The translations under genes were made by a program, and so were the position numbers. This document shows positions 32,950-44,800 of a stretch of DNA of 64,000 nt, in pieces (within the stretch, counting starts at the first letter, position 1; each line of letters opens with the position of its first letter). The stretch is from Costus lasius (taxonomy: Eukaryota; Streptophyta; Magnoliopsida; Zingiberales; Costaceae): the NCBI GenBank assembly GCA_027563935.2, contig CM050454.1:21449501-21513500 (forward strand), read 5' to 3'. The notes under the pieces were generated by a model. The model was given only the letters and a program-made list of their open reading frames with translations, was not told the origin of the DNA and made no database searches.

Positions 32950-34005
32950 CATGCTCCAGATATCAGGCTAAATTTGATTTCAGCTGAAAAGCTTGATGAT
33001 GGTGGCTACACAAGTTGCTTTAGTTTAGGACAATGGAAGCTTTCTAAAGGCAACTTAATTGTGGCTACAGGAAGTAAATGCTCAAATCTGTACATGATGC
33101 AAACTTCTATTTGCAAAGATAGAGTGAATGTTACACAAGATAAAGATGAATCCAAATTGTGGCACCGAAGACTCAGTTACATTAGTGAAAAAAGATTGAA
33201 TTTGTTGGCTAAAAGGAATGTTCTTTTTGGTTTGACTGGGGTTGATTTGGAAAAATGTTCTCATTGTCTTGAAGGAAAACAAACCAGAGTAGCCTTCAAG
33301 CAAAGTATTCCTTCAAGAAAATAAGATCTCCTGGAATTGGTGCACTCTAATATATGTGGTCCTTTAAAGGTACAAACTTTTAGTGGTGCTCTTTATTTTG
33401 TTACCTTTATTGATGACCATTCTAGGAAGCTTTGTGCTTATGTCATAAAGACTAAGGATGAAGTTCTGAGTAAGTTTATGATATTTCAAGCACTTGTTGA
33501 AAGAGAGATTGGAAAGAAGATCAAGTGCATCCGTACTGACAATGGAGGTTAGTATTGTAGTCCTTTTGATGTGTATTGCAAGCAAAATGGAATCAGGCAT
33601 CAGAAGACACCACCGAAAACTCCTCAGCTAAATGGTCTTGCAGAAAGAATGAATCGAACAATTGTTGAGAGAATTAGATGTTTGCTTTCAGAAGCAAAAT
33701 TGTCTCAATCTTTCTGGGGTGAAGCATTACGCACTGTGGTGCATATAATAAATCCGAGCCCTACCATAGCTTTGGATGGTGATGTCCCAAATAAAATTTG
33801 GTCAGGTAAAGATGTTTCTTACAATCACTTACGAGTATTTGGATGCAGGGCTTCTGTTCATGTGCCAAAAGATGAAAGATCCAAACTGGATATGAAAACT
33901 TGTCAGTGCATTTTCTTGGGCTATAGTGAAGATGAGTTTGGCTACAGATTATATGATCTAGTAATGAAAAATCTTGTCAGAAGCCGTGATGTTATCTTCT
34001 TTTAA
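32950..34005 (+). pseudogene. Integrase of element G
   Basis: The zinc-binding GAG-pre-integrase part (LWHRRLSYISEKRL, CSHCLEGKQ) is followed by the DDE core: FIDDHSR, IRTDNGG and LNGLAERMNRT keep all three acidic residues. Next comes the Copia C-terminal part (HLRVFGCRASVHVP, CIFLGYS). Stops at 33322 and 33550 break the frame (KIKCIRTDNGG is followed directly by TAG). The enzyme would have inserted the element DNA. Confidence 0.9.
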
Positions 34006-34011
34006 AATCAT

Positions 34012-35815
34012 ATGATTGAAGATATTGACAATGCTGAAAATGGTGGATCACATAGTAATAGTGAGTGGATCAGCTTGGATCAAACTCAGTTGGCGCATTT
34101 ACTTGGCACAACTGAAAATCAAATGAAGCTGAATGATACATATGATGATCATCAAGATGAACATGATGTTCAAATTGAAGATGCTGGTACTCAACAACAG
34201 GACATGCCCACTCCTCCTATTAGGAGATCCATTAGAGATCATCAGCCTTCTAACAGGTACTCTCCTAATGAATATGTGCTCTTAACTGATGGGGGAGAGC
34301 TAGAATCTTCTGAAAAAGCTATAGAGTGTCATGCAAAACAACATTTGGTTGATGCTATGAAAGATGAAATGCAATCCTTATATGACAATCAGACATTTGA
34401 GTTGGTAGAGTTACCAAAAGGAAGAAAAGCTTTAAAGAACAGATGGATATATAGAGTGAAGCAAGATGAGAAACTTTAGCTCCACGGTACAAAGCTCATT
34501 TGATTATTAAAGGTTTTAGTCAAAGAAAAGACATTGACTTTGATGAAATTTTCTCTCCTGTTATTAAAATGGATATGAAGACAGCCTTTCTTCACGGTGA
34601 TTTATAGGAAGAAATCTATATGGATCAACCTGATGGCTTTAGGGTGAAAAGTAAGGAGAACATTCTTTGCAAACTAACAAAAAGTTTGTATGGCTTGAAA
34701 TAGACACCACACAATGGCACAAGAAGTTTGAATTGAATACTTTATGAAGCAACAAAATCACATAAGGACTACTTCTGATCATTGTGCATTTGTGCAAAAA
34801 TTTGATAATTGTGATTTTATTATTCTGTTACTTTATGTTGATGACATGCTTATTGTCGGTCAAAATAACTTGAGAAAGAATTGGGGAAATCTTTTGCTAT
34901 GAAAGACCTTGGACCAACAAAACAAATTCTTGGCATCAGAATCAATCGTGAAGAAAGGCAAAGAAATAATAGTTATCACAAGAAAGATATATTGAGAAAG
35001 TGTTACAGAGATTCAACATAGAAAAAGTCAAAAAGATTTGCACTCCTTTACCTTCACATTTTAAATTGAGCTCAAAATTTTGTCCTTCAAATGAGTGTGA
35101 GAAGGAAAATATGAGTAAAGTTCCTTATGCTTCTACTGTTGGTAGCCTAATATATGCTATGGTTAGCACAAGGCCTGTTATAGCTCATGCAGTTGGTGTT
35201 GTAAGAAGATTCATTTCTAATCCAGGGAGGGAACACTGGAATGCAGTGAAATGGATTTTAAGATATCTTCGAGGGACTTCCACTTTGAGACTTTGTCTTG
35301 GAAGAGAGAAACCAAATCTAGTTGCATACACCGACTCAGATATGGCAAGAGATGTTGACACGAGAAAATCCACCTCAAGCTACTTGATTACCTTTGCAGG
35401 GGGGAACTGTTGCTTGGCAATATAGACTTTAAAAGTGTGTCGCATTATCAACCACTGAACCTGAACTGATTGCGGCTACTGAAGCTTGCAAAGAACTATT
35501 TTGGATGAAGAAGTTATCGCTTGAACTTGGTTTTACACAAGAAAGGTATGTGAAAAACCAAGTTCAATAATGGTGCAAAACCAAGGTATGTGCCAAAGCA
35601 TCTAGTAAAAAAATTAAACATTTCATTCTAGATCAAAACATATTGATGTGAGGTATCATTGGATACGGGATGCATTGGATGAAAAATTACTCAATTTAGA
35701 GAAGGTACACACAGATGATAATGGTGCCGATATGATGACTAAAGCACTACCACATGCCAAGTTCAATAAGTGTTGTTCGATCGCTGGATTGACAACAATC
35801 TTCTCATAGTTGCCA
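34012..35815 (+). pseudogene. Reverse transcriptase and RNase H of element G
   Basis: The RT start (MQSLYDNQTFELVELPKGR) is followed by a stop. FSPVIK is then fused straight to MDMKTAFLHGDL, so the residues that normally lie between these two family motifs are missing. A stop follows HGDL and another follows SLYGLK. The palm motif LLYVDDML is intact (about 34836). RNase H shows SLIYAMVSTRP, HWNAVKWILRYLRGT and YTDSD. Several frame changes occur between 34479 and 35000. The purine tract ends the region. Confidence 0.9.
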
Positions 35816-35824
35816 GGGGGAGTT

Positions 35825-36491
35825 TGTTGGGTTTTTTAGGCTCCCAACTATGTGAAAGAAAAGGCCCAAACTATTTTGCTTAATGTCCATTGGGTTAAGA
35901 AAGGTTAACTTAGTAATTTGTTAAGTTTCCTTGAAACCCTAACCTTGTTTTCTTGCTTAGAACAAGGCTGGTACTGGAGCTGAGGCACGAGAGACTTTTT
36001 GGACAGAAAAGAAACAAGCAAGAAGACTTTTGGAGGCTGCTGCGCAAGTGAAAAATCAAGTTGACATTTGATTGAGCATTTTTCTGGAGTAGAGATAAAG
36101 AGGACATCTAGCTCTACATATTCGTAGCTCTCAAGATTAAGGTTTATTTTTCTCAAGCAAAAAGTGGCTGTCCGTTTTTCAAGTTTTCTACGTGTTTGAC
36201 ATTCAAGAATTTTGATATTCTTCTTGGTTATGCTTAAGAGTTTTCTGTTGCCCATTGAAAGCAGATTGCTTATTGAACGATTGCTCATGGTGGAAGTTGC
36301 TTTGGACCATAGTGTCTCATGGTTTTTTACTTCTTGATTGGAGGAGGTTTTTCCACGTTAAAAATTCTCGTCTTATTATTGTGTTACTTCTTCATTAGCT
36401 GCTATGTTTGTTGTTTATTTGCTCTTAAAGTTCCATTCAAGTGGGAACGTGTTAATTATTATACCTATTAGTGTGTTTACGTTCTGTTTCA
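35825..36491 (+). repeat. 3' LTR of element G
   Basis: 667 bp; begins TGTTGGGTTTTTT after AGGGGGAGTT and ends GTTTCA. Confidence 0.92.
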
Positions 36492-36496
36492 ACTTA

Positions 36497-36562
36497 TTCA
36501 CGTAAAAAAAAATCTTGATATATAATTGAAAAGATGTTTGCATAAACACATGGTTTCAGATT

Positions 36563-36604
<42 letters not shown>

Positions 36605-38383
36605 TCCGAAAGTTATATCATTTAATTTAATAATTTTTAATTATAGATCTTGCGAATTGGTGTGGATCAATGTTTCTATCTTGATTCATCTTTATCACAA
36701 TAGATTAAACTCCTTAGAGTCATCTTCTTTTTCGTTCTTGGAGATCCTACAAGGAAGAGCAAGTTCCTAAGCTTGCTCAGGGCATCCTTCCTTCGACGCT
36801 TTAAGTTAGCTTATTTTTTAATAAGTAAATTGTAAAATTTAAGGTTCTATCTGTACCTATCCCTCATCAAATCTGAGGTAAATAATGAGTAACTTAGCTT
36901 GTATTTATGATTAAGAAGAAAACCATGTAGTGTGGTACCAATTTTTTTTCATCTCATATTAGACTACCATTAGATGCATTCCTTCCCATAGGATTCTGGC
37001 AATGTTGCCTCATGTGGCCTTTTAAGTGCTCCACACAACTTTGTCAAAATAATAAAAATATTATTTTCATATACACCAAGTTGTTAAGTATTATCTAATC
37101 ATGATTCACTAGCTAGATATATTGATTTAGATGAATTAGGTAGAGGTTACCCAAATATTAGACTACAATAGAATTTATCAGCGAAAGATTCATTGTATTT
37201 TCTCTTTTCTCCGCCGTGGATTCTCTCCAAAGAAACAGGCCTAAGAGAAAAGCAATATGATTAAATTCAAGACTTTATATTTCACCATATTATTTCCTTA
37301 TGACATTACAAATCAACTCCTACTCCAGTGAAGTTCAATTGACCTAAAGAGAATTTATTTTAAGGTACATATTGTTTGTTTTTAGTATCATAATTATGTA
37401 TCTATTTAAATCGATCTCTCACTTTCGTGACTTATCAATATGAAATAAATTCATTAAGTTCTATAATATATTGTGTAATTGCTCGAGTAAGCTAGAACTA
37501 CTTTCTTGATCTAATCCACAAGTTCAATTATAGTATTTTAAATTTTGTTATTCAACTTTTAGTTCATCTTGCAATGTCTAGAATATATATATATATTTGG
37601 CCAAAATATCACATGTGAATTAAGCACAACTATTATCACACCCCTAGATCATGATAATTCAATGAATATGAATTCATATTATTAACAATAAATTTGCTAT
37701 ATATACCCAGGATCAACACACAAATACCTGCTAAATATAATAATCTCATTTGTTTATACAATCATCATCTAAAAGGAAACAACAATCATATATCAATCAT
37801 TTACGTCATTCAAATAAGAACTTTTCATTCCATACTCTCATGTTCATAATATATGAACATAACATATTTTGTATTATCATATACAAGCCATGATTTTGTT
37901 CAATATTATCTTGTATGCACAAAATAACTTTGTGCAATAGTCTTTACATTTCACATGATCAAAACCCAAAACTTCAAAACATTAATATCCTTTTAGTATT
38001 CTACAAAATTTGTAGCCCGAAGCTAACTTGTAAAAGGGTTAGAATAAAAATATTGAGCAAAAATGCCTAGCAAATAATTAGAGACCAAAGGAGAGAGAAA
38101 ATTTTGGATTATATAACTAAAGTTATGATAATTTTGGTGTAGAAAGGTCAGGTTTATCAAATAAGCATTCCTAGTGTGTTAACATAGCATAAGTCATTCT
38201 TCTATGGACCAAATCTATCAAAATTGAGATAATCAGAAGTAAATTGATATCACAATAGCATGAAGTAGAATTCCTCATGAATTTGGAGCAATAAGTAAAA
38301 TGTCACAAGGAAAGGTAGAATTACTTGCCTAAGAAGCCAAAATCACTCTCAACTTATGTTATCCTATTTTCTCTCTCTTTCCC
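36497..38383. other. Intergenic, AT-rich
   Basis: No supported gene. It includes an (AT)n microsatellite at 36567-36601. Confidence 0.4.
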
Positions 38384-38386
38384 TTA

Positions 38387-38906
38387 GGGGTTATTTACTT
38401 GGAGGGAAAGTTAGAAGGAAAGGAGTATAGGCTTGTTTACTTGAGCGGACAGATAGTTTAGGAGGGAAAGTTAGGCATTTATCCCTCTATTTGCTTTCCG
38501 GTGGAAAGCTGATACTATGCCTTAACTTCATTAACTTCACACTTCGCTTTTCACTGCACTGTTGCTCATCCTTGCTCACTACAAGCTTTCCTCGATTATT
38601 CATCCTCGCCATCGCTGCTCGAGCTTGCTACCACAGCTCGTTCTCGCCACTGCTACTTGTTCTTGCCGCCGTTGCTCGTATTTAATATTTAATATTTAAT
38701 ATTTAATAATTCTATGATATTAATAGTCTATATGTAATATGAGTGAAAAAAATAAAAATTAGGGTATATATCAATCCTTCAAACTTTCTTTTTTTCCAAG
38801 TATACACAAGGAAAGAAAACCTATAACACATTCCATCAATCTATTTTTCCTTTCTTTCCTTCTTTCCTTTCCTTTGCACTTTTCATCCATCCAAGTAAAC
38901 ACAGTG
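38387..38906. mobile_element. MITE M1, PIF/Harbinger-like, TTA target duplication
   Basis: The left end reads GGGGTTATTTACTTGGA; the right end, reverse complemented, reads CACTGTGTTTACTTGGA. They share the 10-bp core TTTACTTGGA at the same distance from the tip. TTA flanks both sides (38384-38386 and 38907-38909), as for PIF/Harbinger elements. The 520-bp interior has GCTGCTCG-like words, a short (TTTAATA)n run at 38681-38707 and GGAAAGGA runs near both ends. No transposase. Confidence 0.7.
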
Positions 38907-38909
38907 TTA

Positions 38910-40764
38910 GGTTTTTTTTCCCTTAAGTCATGAACAAGCAAGCATGTCAATTTTTATCTTTTTTTTTCATATTTATATCATATAAATCAAGTAGCATGAG
39001 GTAGCAAGTCAATAATAGTAGGCTTGAATTTTTCATCCTTCATTTTTACATCTCTTTATAATTTTTTTCTTAGTCATTTTCACTTGGTGTAGTAAATAAA
39101 ATTTACGCATTACCCTTATGTTTGCATCACACATTATTCAAAAACATAAAATTTCAAAATACTACAATAATGATATCATATTTTATAAAGATTTTATATA
39201 TTGACATGAATTTAATTCCTTTGTATGATTATTTCTTAAAATATAATAAAATAATATTTTAATAATATTATAACTATAATCAAATTAATCTCAATGAAAA
39301 TTAAATAATAGAAAGAATATCAAAGTATTAAGTCATAAAGTTACACAACAAGCTACACCCCATCTTAAAAATGAGTTAATGCTATTAAATACATCATTTA
39401 CAATACAAAAATTCTCAAAAAGCATTCAAGGTGTGAAATTAAGGTAGGAAACATATAAAAGAACAGAATTGATGACTTCCCCATAAAGGATTTTTGCTCC
39501 AATTAATTCAAATAGAACTCTCTGTTGTTAATGATGCACAGTGACCATAGCTTCCTCGTTAGACTTCCAACCGCCTACAAACTCTTTAAGATGGTCTAAA
39601 AATCCAAGTTAAGATCCAAGATCATTCAAGACTCCCCAATTAGGGTTAGGAAAGTTCCTTTTATAGTTGTGGAGCTTCCCCTTTAGAAAACAACAAAGCT
39701 ATGTCAAAAATGACATATGAATCATGCTTGGCGGATGAAGTCATGACCGTCATCTCTTCGTCGTAGGATCCTATTATGTTGTCAACAAAGTCACATATGT
39801 GATAAAAATCATGGGCTTGGAGTAGACATCTGCTCAACTCTTGCGACACTATCACAGCCATGATCGCTGGTCATGTCTCCAAATATGAACCTTTATGATT
39901 TCTTTAACATATATAATCACAATCATGACTTGCGTAATGAGTTGGCCATGATTCTCTTGAAAACTTCATTTTGCTTAAAACTTATGGGTGACTCTCTCTT
40001 ATAATGTAGAAATATTCTATGGCTTCAAATCTCTTGAAATCCATTAATTTTTGGACATTTTTTTTGAAATTATACAAAAACAAGGAAAACAATAGATTTT
40101 GACGGAAAATAGATAATTAATTTTAATATAATGCAAAAGTATCATATTGTGACTCAATTTAGTAAGTAAAAAGCATTAAAAATCATATAATTATGAGATA
40201 TCAAATTCGAGTAAAGTTAACTTTTTTGTTTGTCCTCAAGTAAATTATCTCTAAAATTAGTGATTAGGCATGATATATTTAATTCAAAAGCATAGAACCA
40301 ATCTCCACAAAATATCATTATACATAGTCCACATTCTAGTCAAAACTCAAAAAGTAAATAAATAACCTTTAGAAGTCAAATTTTAAAGTTTCACAATATA
40401 TGATGAGTGAAATCGGCCACTCAAACAATGCATTGAGTCTTCACTTCATCAATTTGCATCATATATAATTCAACTCATCCATATTTTAACATTAGGGTAG
40501 GAACTCCAATTTCACTTATTTTATTTTATTGGATGCATTTCTTGTATCTCTTTTAATTTTATGATCAAGGCAATTTTCCTAAATTGTTATCAAACTTTTG
40601 GTATGAGTGCAAAACACTTTGGATAACTACCTTTGGTTACTCGACTATGGAGTAGTTTAATGTGCAATTGTAACTCAAAACCCTTTTCATGCGAGTGCAA
40701 ACCACTTGTGGTGAAATGCCCCCAACTACTTATCTGATATCTAGCTAGCAGTGAGTTTTTGATC

Positions 40765-40766
<2 letters not shown>
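38910..40766 (-). mobile_element. Fragment D: 3' end of an Athila-like element
   Basis: On the minus strand, TTTACTTGAGGACAAACAAA (near 40240) matches the conserved sequence just upstream of the 3' LTR in elements A and B. An LTR then seems to start TGATATCTC at 40203. Inside it, GACGGTCATGA-like half-sites precede TATAAAAG (39658-39665 on the minus strand), then CTAACCCTAATTGG. The far LTR end was not found; it may be cut near M1. From 40204 to 40766 only non-coding interior remains. Confidence 0.5.

Positions 40767-40835
<69 letters not shown>
40767..40835. repeat. Compound microsatellite (TA)n(GA)n
   Basis: About 15 TA followed by about 20 GA dinucleotides. It lies at the apparent 3' tail of the minus-strand LINE. 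Confidence 0.95.
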
Positions 40836-40838
<3 letters not shown>

Positions 40839-41249
40839 ATTCCAAACAAATAATATAGTGAATCAACTCAGATGCATAATACTTGTGCATGTACTTGATT
40901 CATTCATGGGTGTGTCTGCTTTTGAATTCTATTACACAGATCATCTATTCACATGAATCAATGAGCCAAAAGAATGCAACCAAGCATAAAATATTTACAA
41001 GGAAGATACACTCATGCCTATTGAATTTTCAATATGTACAATGCCAATGTCAAATTAAGTATAGACCAAGAAATTACAACCTTGGTTAACAAACTAGACC
41101 ATGAGATTACAACATAGTCAATTTCACAAATATTATGTAGAATTCTCCATAGCGTATTTGTAATTTGGCACTCAAATAAAGATGGTTAATTGATTATTTC
41201 CAAGATCACACAAACGACAAACTCTCTTGGTTAGGATTCCCCACTTTTA

Positions 41250-42510
41250 GGGTCTATATACCAGGAAGGATTTTAGGAAGGAAGAGATGAATATCAAAAA
41301 AATACATTGTATACCAGAAAGGATGGATCAAAAAGAGAAAAAATTAAATAGATGGGTGAGGGAAAAATCCCTCATTTCTCATCCGTCCAAATCAGGCGAA
41401 TGAGACAAAATAGCTCGCATGAGCGTACTGACCTCACACTCACGTCCTCTGCCGCCGATGCCACCGTTCTCTGCCGCCGCCAAGCTTCTCTCCCATCGTC
41501 CACTAGCTCTCCCCTCTCTCCAGCGTTCGCCACCTGCTCCCCCTCCCTCCAACGCCTGCAACCTGTTTCCCCTCCCTATAGTTCCCTCCGCCCGGCTGCT
41601 TGCCTCCCCTCTTCTCCCCCGTGCCCGCCTGCTCCCCCTCCCTCCAGCGCTCGTGGATGGATGCCGCTCGTGGACGGATGCCGTCGCTGGACGTCGATGC
41701 TCATTGATGCTTGTGGACGGACACTTGCTGGACGTCACGCTCACTGAATGCTGCTAGTCGCCCCTCTCAACGTCGCTCGCGGACGCAGACAGAGCTTGCA
41801 GATGCCGACGGAGCTCGCCGACAGAGCTCGTGGATGTAGATGCGGACGGAGCTCGTCGATGCAGACGCGGATGCTGACGGAGCTCACGGACACGGACGGA
41901 GCTTGCGGATGCGGACGAAGCTCATGGACGCGGACGGAGCTCGCGGACGTGAATGGAGCTCATGGACACGGATGAGTACGGAGATGGAGCAGCTGCCGCC
42001 ACCGCCGCCTACTGCTAGAGCAGTTGCCACTGCTATCGCATACCACTGGAGTGGCGGCCGCCGTCGCCTACTGCTGGAGCGGCTGCCGCTGCCGTCGCTC
42101 GCAAACATGAGCTCGCGGACACAGACGCAGCTCATGGACGGAGCTTGCGGACGCGGACGAGGATAGAGCTAGAGCGGCTACCACTGCCGTCGCTCGCAAA
42201 CATGAGCTCGCGGACGCGGATGGAGCTCGCAAACGCAGAGCGGACGAGGACGAGGACGGAGCTGGAGTGGCTGCCACCGCCGTCGCCTACCGCTGAAGCC
42301 GCTGCCGCTGCCATCACTTGCAAACATCCTCGCCTAGCTCGCAAACACCCCCTCGCCTAGCTCACTTGCGGACAAAATTTCTCATCATTTTTGGTCAAAT
42401 CTCAGTCACGTGATTTTCACGTGACAGAGATTTTAATCCCTTGATTTTTTTTTTGTCCATCCACTTTTCCCATCCATCCACTTTTCCTGTCCCCCCTAGT
42501 AAACTTGCTG
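41250..42510. mobile_element. MITE M2, same family as M1, carrying a GC-rich minisatellite
   Basis: TTA flanks at 41247-41249 and 42511-42513. The left tip GGGTCTATATACCAGGA and the reverse-complemented right tip CAGCAAGTTTACTAGGG align in phase with M1 (TTTAC.(A/T)GG at position 8). The insertion point is independently fixed because the LINE frame resumes in phase on the other side. The 1261-bp interior is mainly GC-rich repeat. The overlapping open frames in it are low-complexity and have no recognisable product. Confidence 0.75.
41748..42360. repeat. GC-rich minisatellite inside M2
   Basis: Irregular copies of GGACGGAGCTCGCGGACGCG, plus a larger duplicated block containing GCCGTCGCTCGCAAACATGA at about 42091 and again at about 42188. 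Order and spacing vary, which suggests replication slippage. Confidence 0.8.
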
Positions 42511-42948
42511 TTAAAATCTATCTATAGGAGACATCTCGTTCAAACAGACTAACCAAGTTACAAACATGAACTGAGGGATCCTACCAGTGAACCAAACTAT
42601 TTTTTTCCCAATATACTAGACTTGTCAAAGATACTGCATCATAAGCGCCTTTAATGGTAAATTTCCTAGATGGAGAGCCCTTCCATAGAATCTCATCCAT
42701 GATTTGATTAGGAAGTACATGAACTGAAGGGATTCTAGAGAAAATATGTTGTAGCCACTTAGATTGTAAGGTGGGGATCTCCCATTTGCCATTGAAAATT
42801 AATACATTTAGCATTGTGTCTCCACCAAGAAGAGTAGCATAACAAAGATCTTGACTATATGATATAAAATTTGGGAACCATCCAAGGATCATGCTACGAC
42901 TTAATTGAATATATATTAGCAATCTTATTAGAAGCGTGTGCTCGATAA

Positions 42949-44088
42949 TGATACAAATTTTGATAGTATTTTTTACGTATATTTATTATAAATTTGTGTC
43001 ATATTTTTTATTTATATTCAAATTAGTTTATTTTTATTATATATTAAAAAAATCTCATTTCTCTATTTTTTTAATGAATTTTCAGGTAAAAGGCCCCGAA
43101 AATAGGTAAAATTGAATATGTCTTATTATAGAGAAATTAAAAGTATACAAAGAGATCTTCACCCACATTTGGAGTTCAAAACTAAGCAAAAGTTTTTGAC
43201 AATGATTCTTGAGCGATGAAAGATTTTGTAAGTTTTGAAGTTAAAATAATATTTCCCAGAAACGAAACTACAACTTAAATTTCAACCCAAAATATTCATA
43301 GTGAAAATCACAGCCCCTGATTTGCAATCACGGTTGTGATTACAAATATGGAGAGTGTTTCTGGTGGGTGGACAATCGACTCTTTCTCTCTTGATTTCTC
43401 CTCCGTCAAGCTATAAGAGAAGCCCAAACCTTAAGGCTTCAGGAGAGCACACACCTAGAGCAACAAATCTACCAAGTTTCAGCAGCTACCATCACCTCCT
43501 CGCACCAAATTGAAGCCAAAAAGTAGAGATTGGTGTCAAAATCCTAGCAACACTTTATAGTCCTTCTAATTATATTACATTGGAAAGTATGACAAGGACT
43601 GAAAAATGACTTCTAGTTTTGGAACCCTGTCATCAAACTTATAATTGCTTGACTATGAAAGTAGCTAGGGTATATGAGGGATTAAATAATTTATGATTTG
43701 TGCTTAATGAATTTAATTAGATCGATAAGCCATAGTGACAATTGGTTATTGATCTAGTTAAATATTAGGATGAGTTACTAAAAGCGGGTATCCTTTTATT
43801 TAAAGTAAATTCTCTTTTAACAACCCTAGGTAATTTAATTTATGATATTAGCATAATTTTTTAATTTTAGAAATTATTATGGTAAAACCCTATACCTGAA
43901 ACTTCCTAGAATTCATCACAAGTTTACTTTATTTTCTGCTTTCTATATGCCACTTACTAAATATTGAATTGCCTAGATAACATGATCACAATAAAATTGA
44001 TATTTAATTTCAGAGTCTTTCTAGGATCGATATTTTTATTACTTCAACTAATTGTGTACTTGTGATGTGTTCCTATTTTGTGTCATCA
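42949..44088 (+). mobile_element. Solo Athila-like LTR inside the LINE
   Basis: It starts TGATACAAATTTTG and ends near TTTTGTGTCATCA. It contains the palindrome AATCACGGTTGTGATT (43326-43341) followed by CTATAAGAG (about 43411), then the CCCTAGGTAATTTAA part and TTATTACTTC..GTGTACTTGTG near the end, parallel to the LTR plan of element A. No primer site or coding sequence is attached, and LINE sequence lies on both sides. The target duplication is unclear. Confidence 0.6.
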
Positions 44089-44800
44089 TTTCGGCAATGA
44101 TATAAAAGTAGTAATTGACACCAAGTTCCTTATAGATAGGATCTTAATGTCTCTCAAACCAAGGCTACCCCCACCAACAGACTAAGTGATCTTCTTCCAA
44201 GAGACCTTTTTGGACATCTTTATTTTCTTTCACACCCCATAAGAATGAAGATAACAGCTGATTCAATCGATTGATGGTACCAATAAGAAGTTGAATGTCA
44301 CTACACCAATATGTGATAGATCCTTAGCATGTGGATTTACTAAGCTCCACTTTGCTTGCATAAGATAGATTTTACTATTGCAACTAAACAGACATCTAGA
44401 AATTTTCTCCATTAGTGGCAAGCAATCCTTACCAACCGGTTTCTTGCAAGTAATAGAAATCCCCAAATGCTTAAAAGGAAGGGATCCAATAGGAATACCT
44501 ATCATCTTTGCCAAAGTTTCATGTACACTTCGGTGGGCATGAGGAGAATAACATAAATGATTTATTCTTGTGTTGGTGCAAGCCGGCTTCATTTGCAAAC
44601 TTGTCTAATACGATATGCATTGAGCAGATTCTTCATTTGCCCGCTGAAAATGATTATATCTTCAGCAAATTATAGGCTTGTTACGATTGGGTTCATGCAT
44701 TTACGATGCAGCATGAGTTCTTCCTGCTTCGTAGCATTCACAGTTGCATTATCATTAATGAATGGTTAACCACCAGAAGCCATCTTCTTGAGATTACTTG

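Larger units (their letters stand above)
30799..36491 (+). mobile_element. Copia LTR retrotransposon G, complete structure, decayed coding
   Basis: LTRs at 30799-31455 and 35825-36491 begin TGTTGGGTTTTTT and end TTTCA. The primer site TGGTATCAGAGG follows the left LTR, and the purine tract AGGGGGAG precedes the right one. The order gag, protease, integrase, RT, RNase H identifies Copia. It is inactive: gag is split by a foreign insertion, and stops and frameshifts are spread through pol. The protease Asp is changed and part of RT is deleted. The flanks ATACT and ACTTA do not form a clean 5-bp duplication. Confidence 0.92.
40836..44800 (-). mobile_element. 5'-truncated L1-type LINE, interrupted twice
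   Basis: Minus strand, three pieces. 44800-44110: C-terminal reverse transcriptase with FAEDIIIF (the FADD catalytic motif, second Asp changed to Glu), IGIPIGSLPFKHLGI and GSLGLRDIK. 42930-42511: the zinc-binding RVT domain with MDEILWKGSPSRKFTIKGAYDAV and GRIPQFMFVTWL. 41246-40836: its continuation, KWGILTKRVCRLCDLGN, and a tail. The pieces are separated by a solo LTR (42949-44088) and MITE M2 (41250-42510). Across M2 the frame rejoins in phase (DRF, then KWGIL) once one TTA is removed. Endonuclease and the RT front are absent, as usual for aborted LINE insertions. Stops are present. Confidence 0.85.

Noticed and set aside
30794..36496. Target duplication for element G
   Set aside because: The 5 bp outside the LTRs (ATACT and ACTTA) do not match in register; only a shifted ACT(T) is shared.
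41352..42360. Six overlapping GC-rich frames
   Set aside because: They lie in the minisatellite of MITE M2, with no codon preference or domain.
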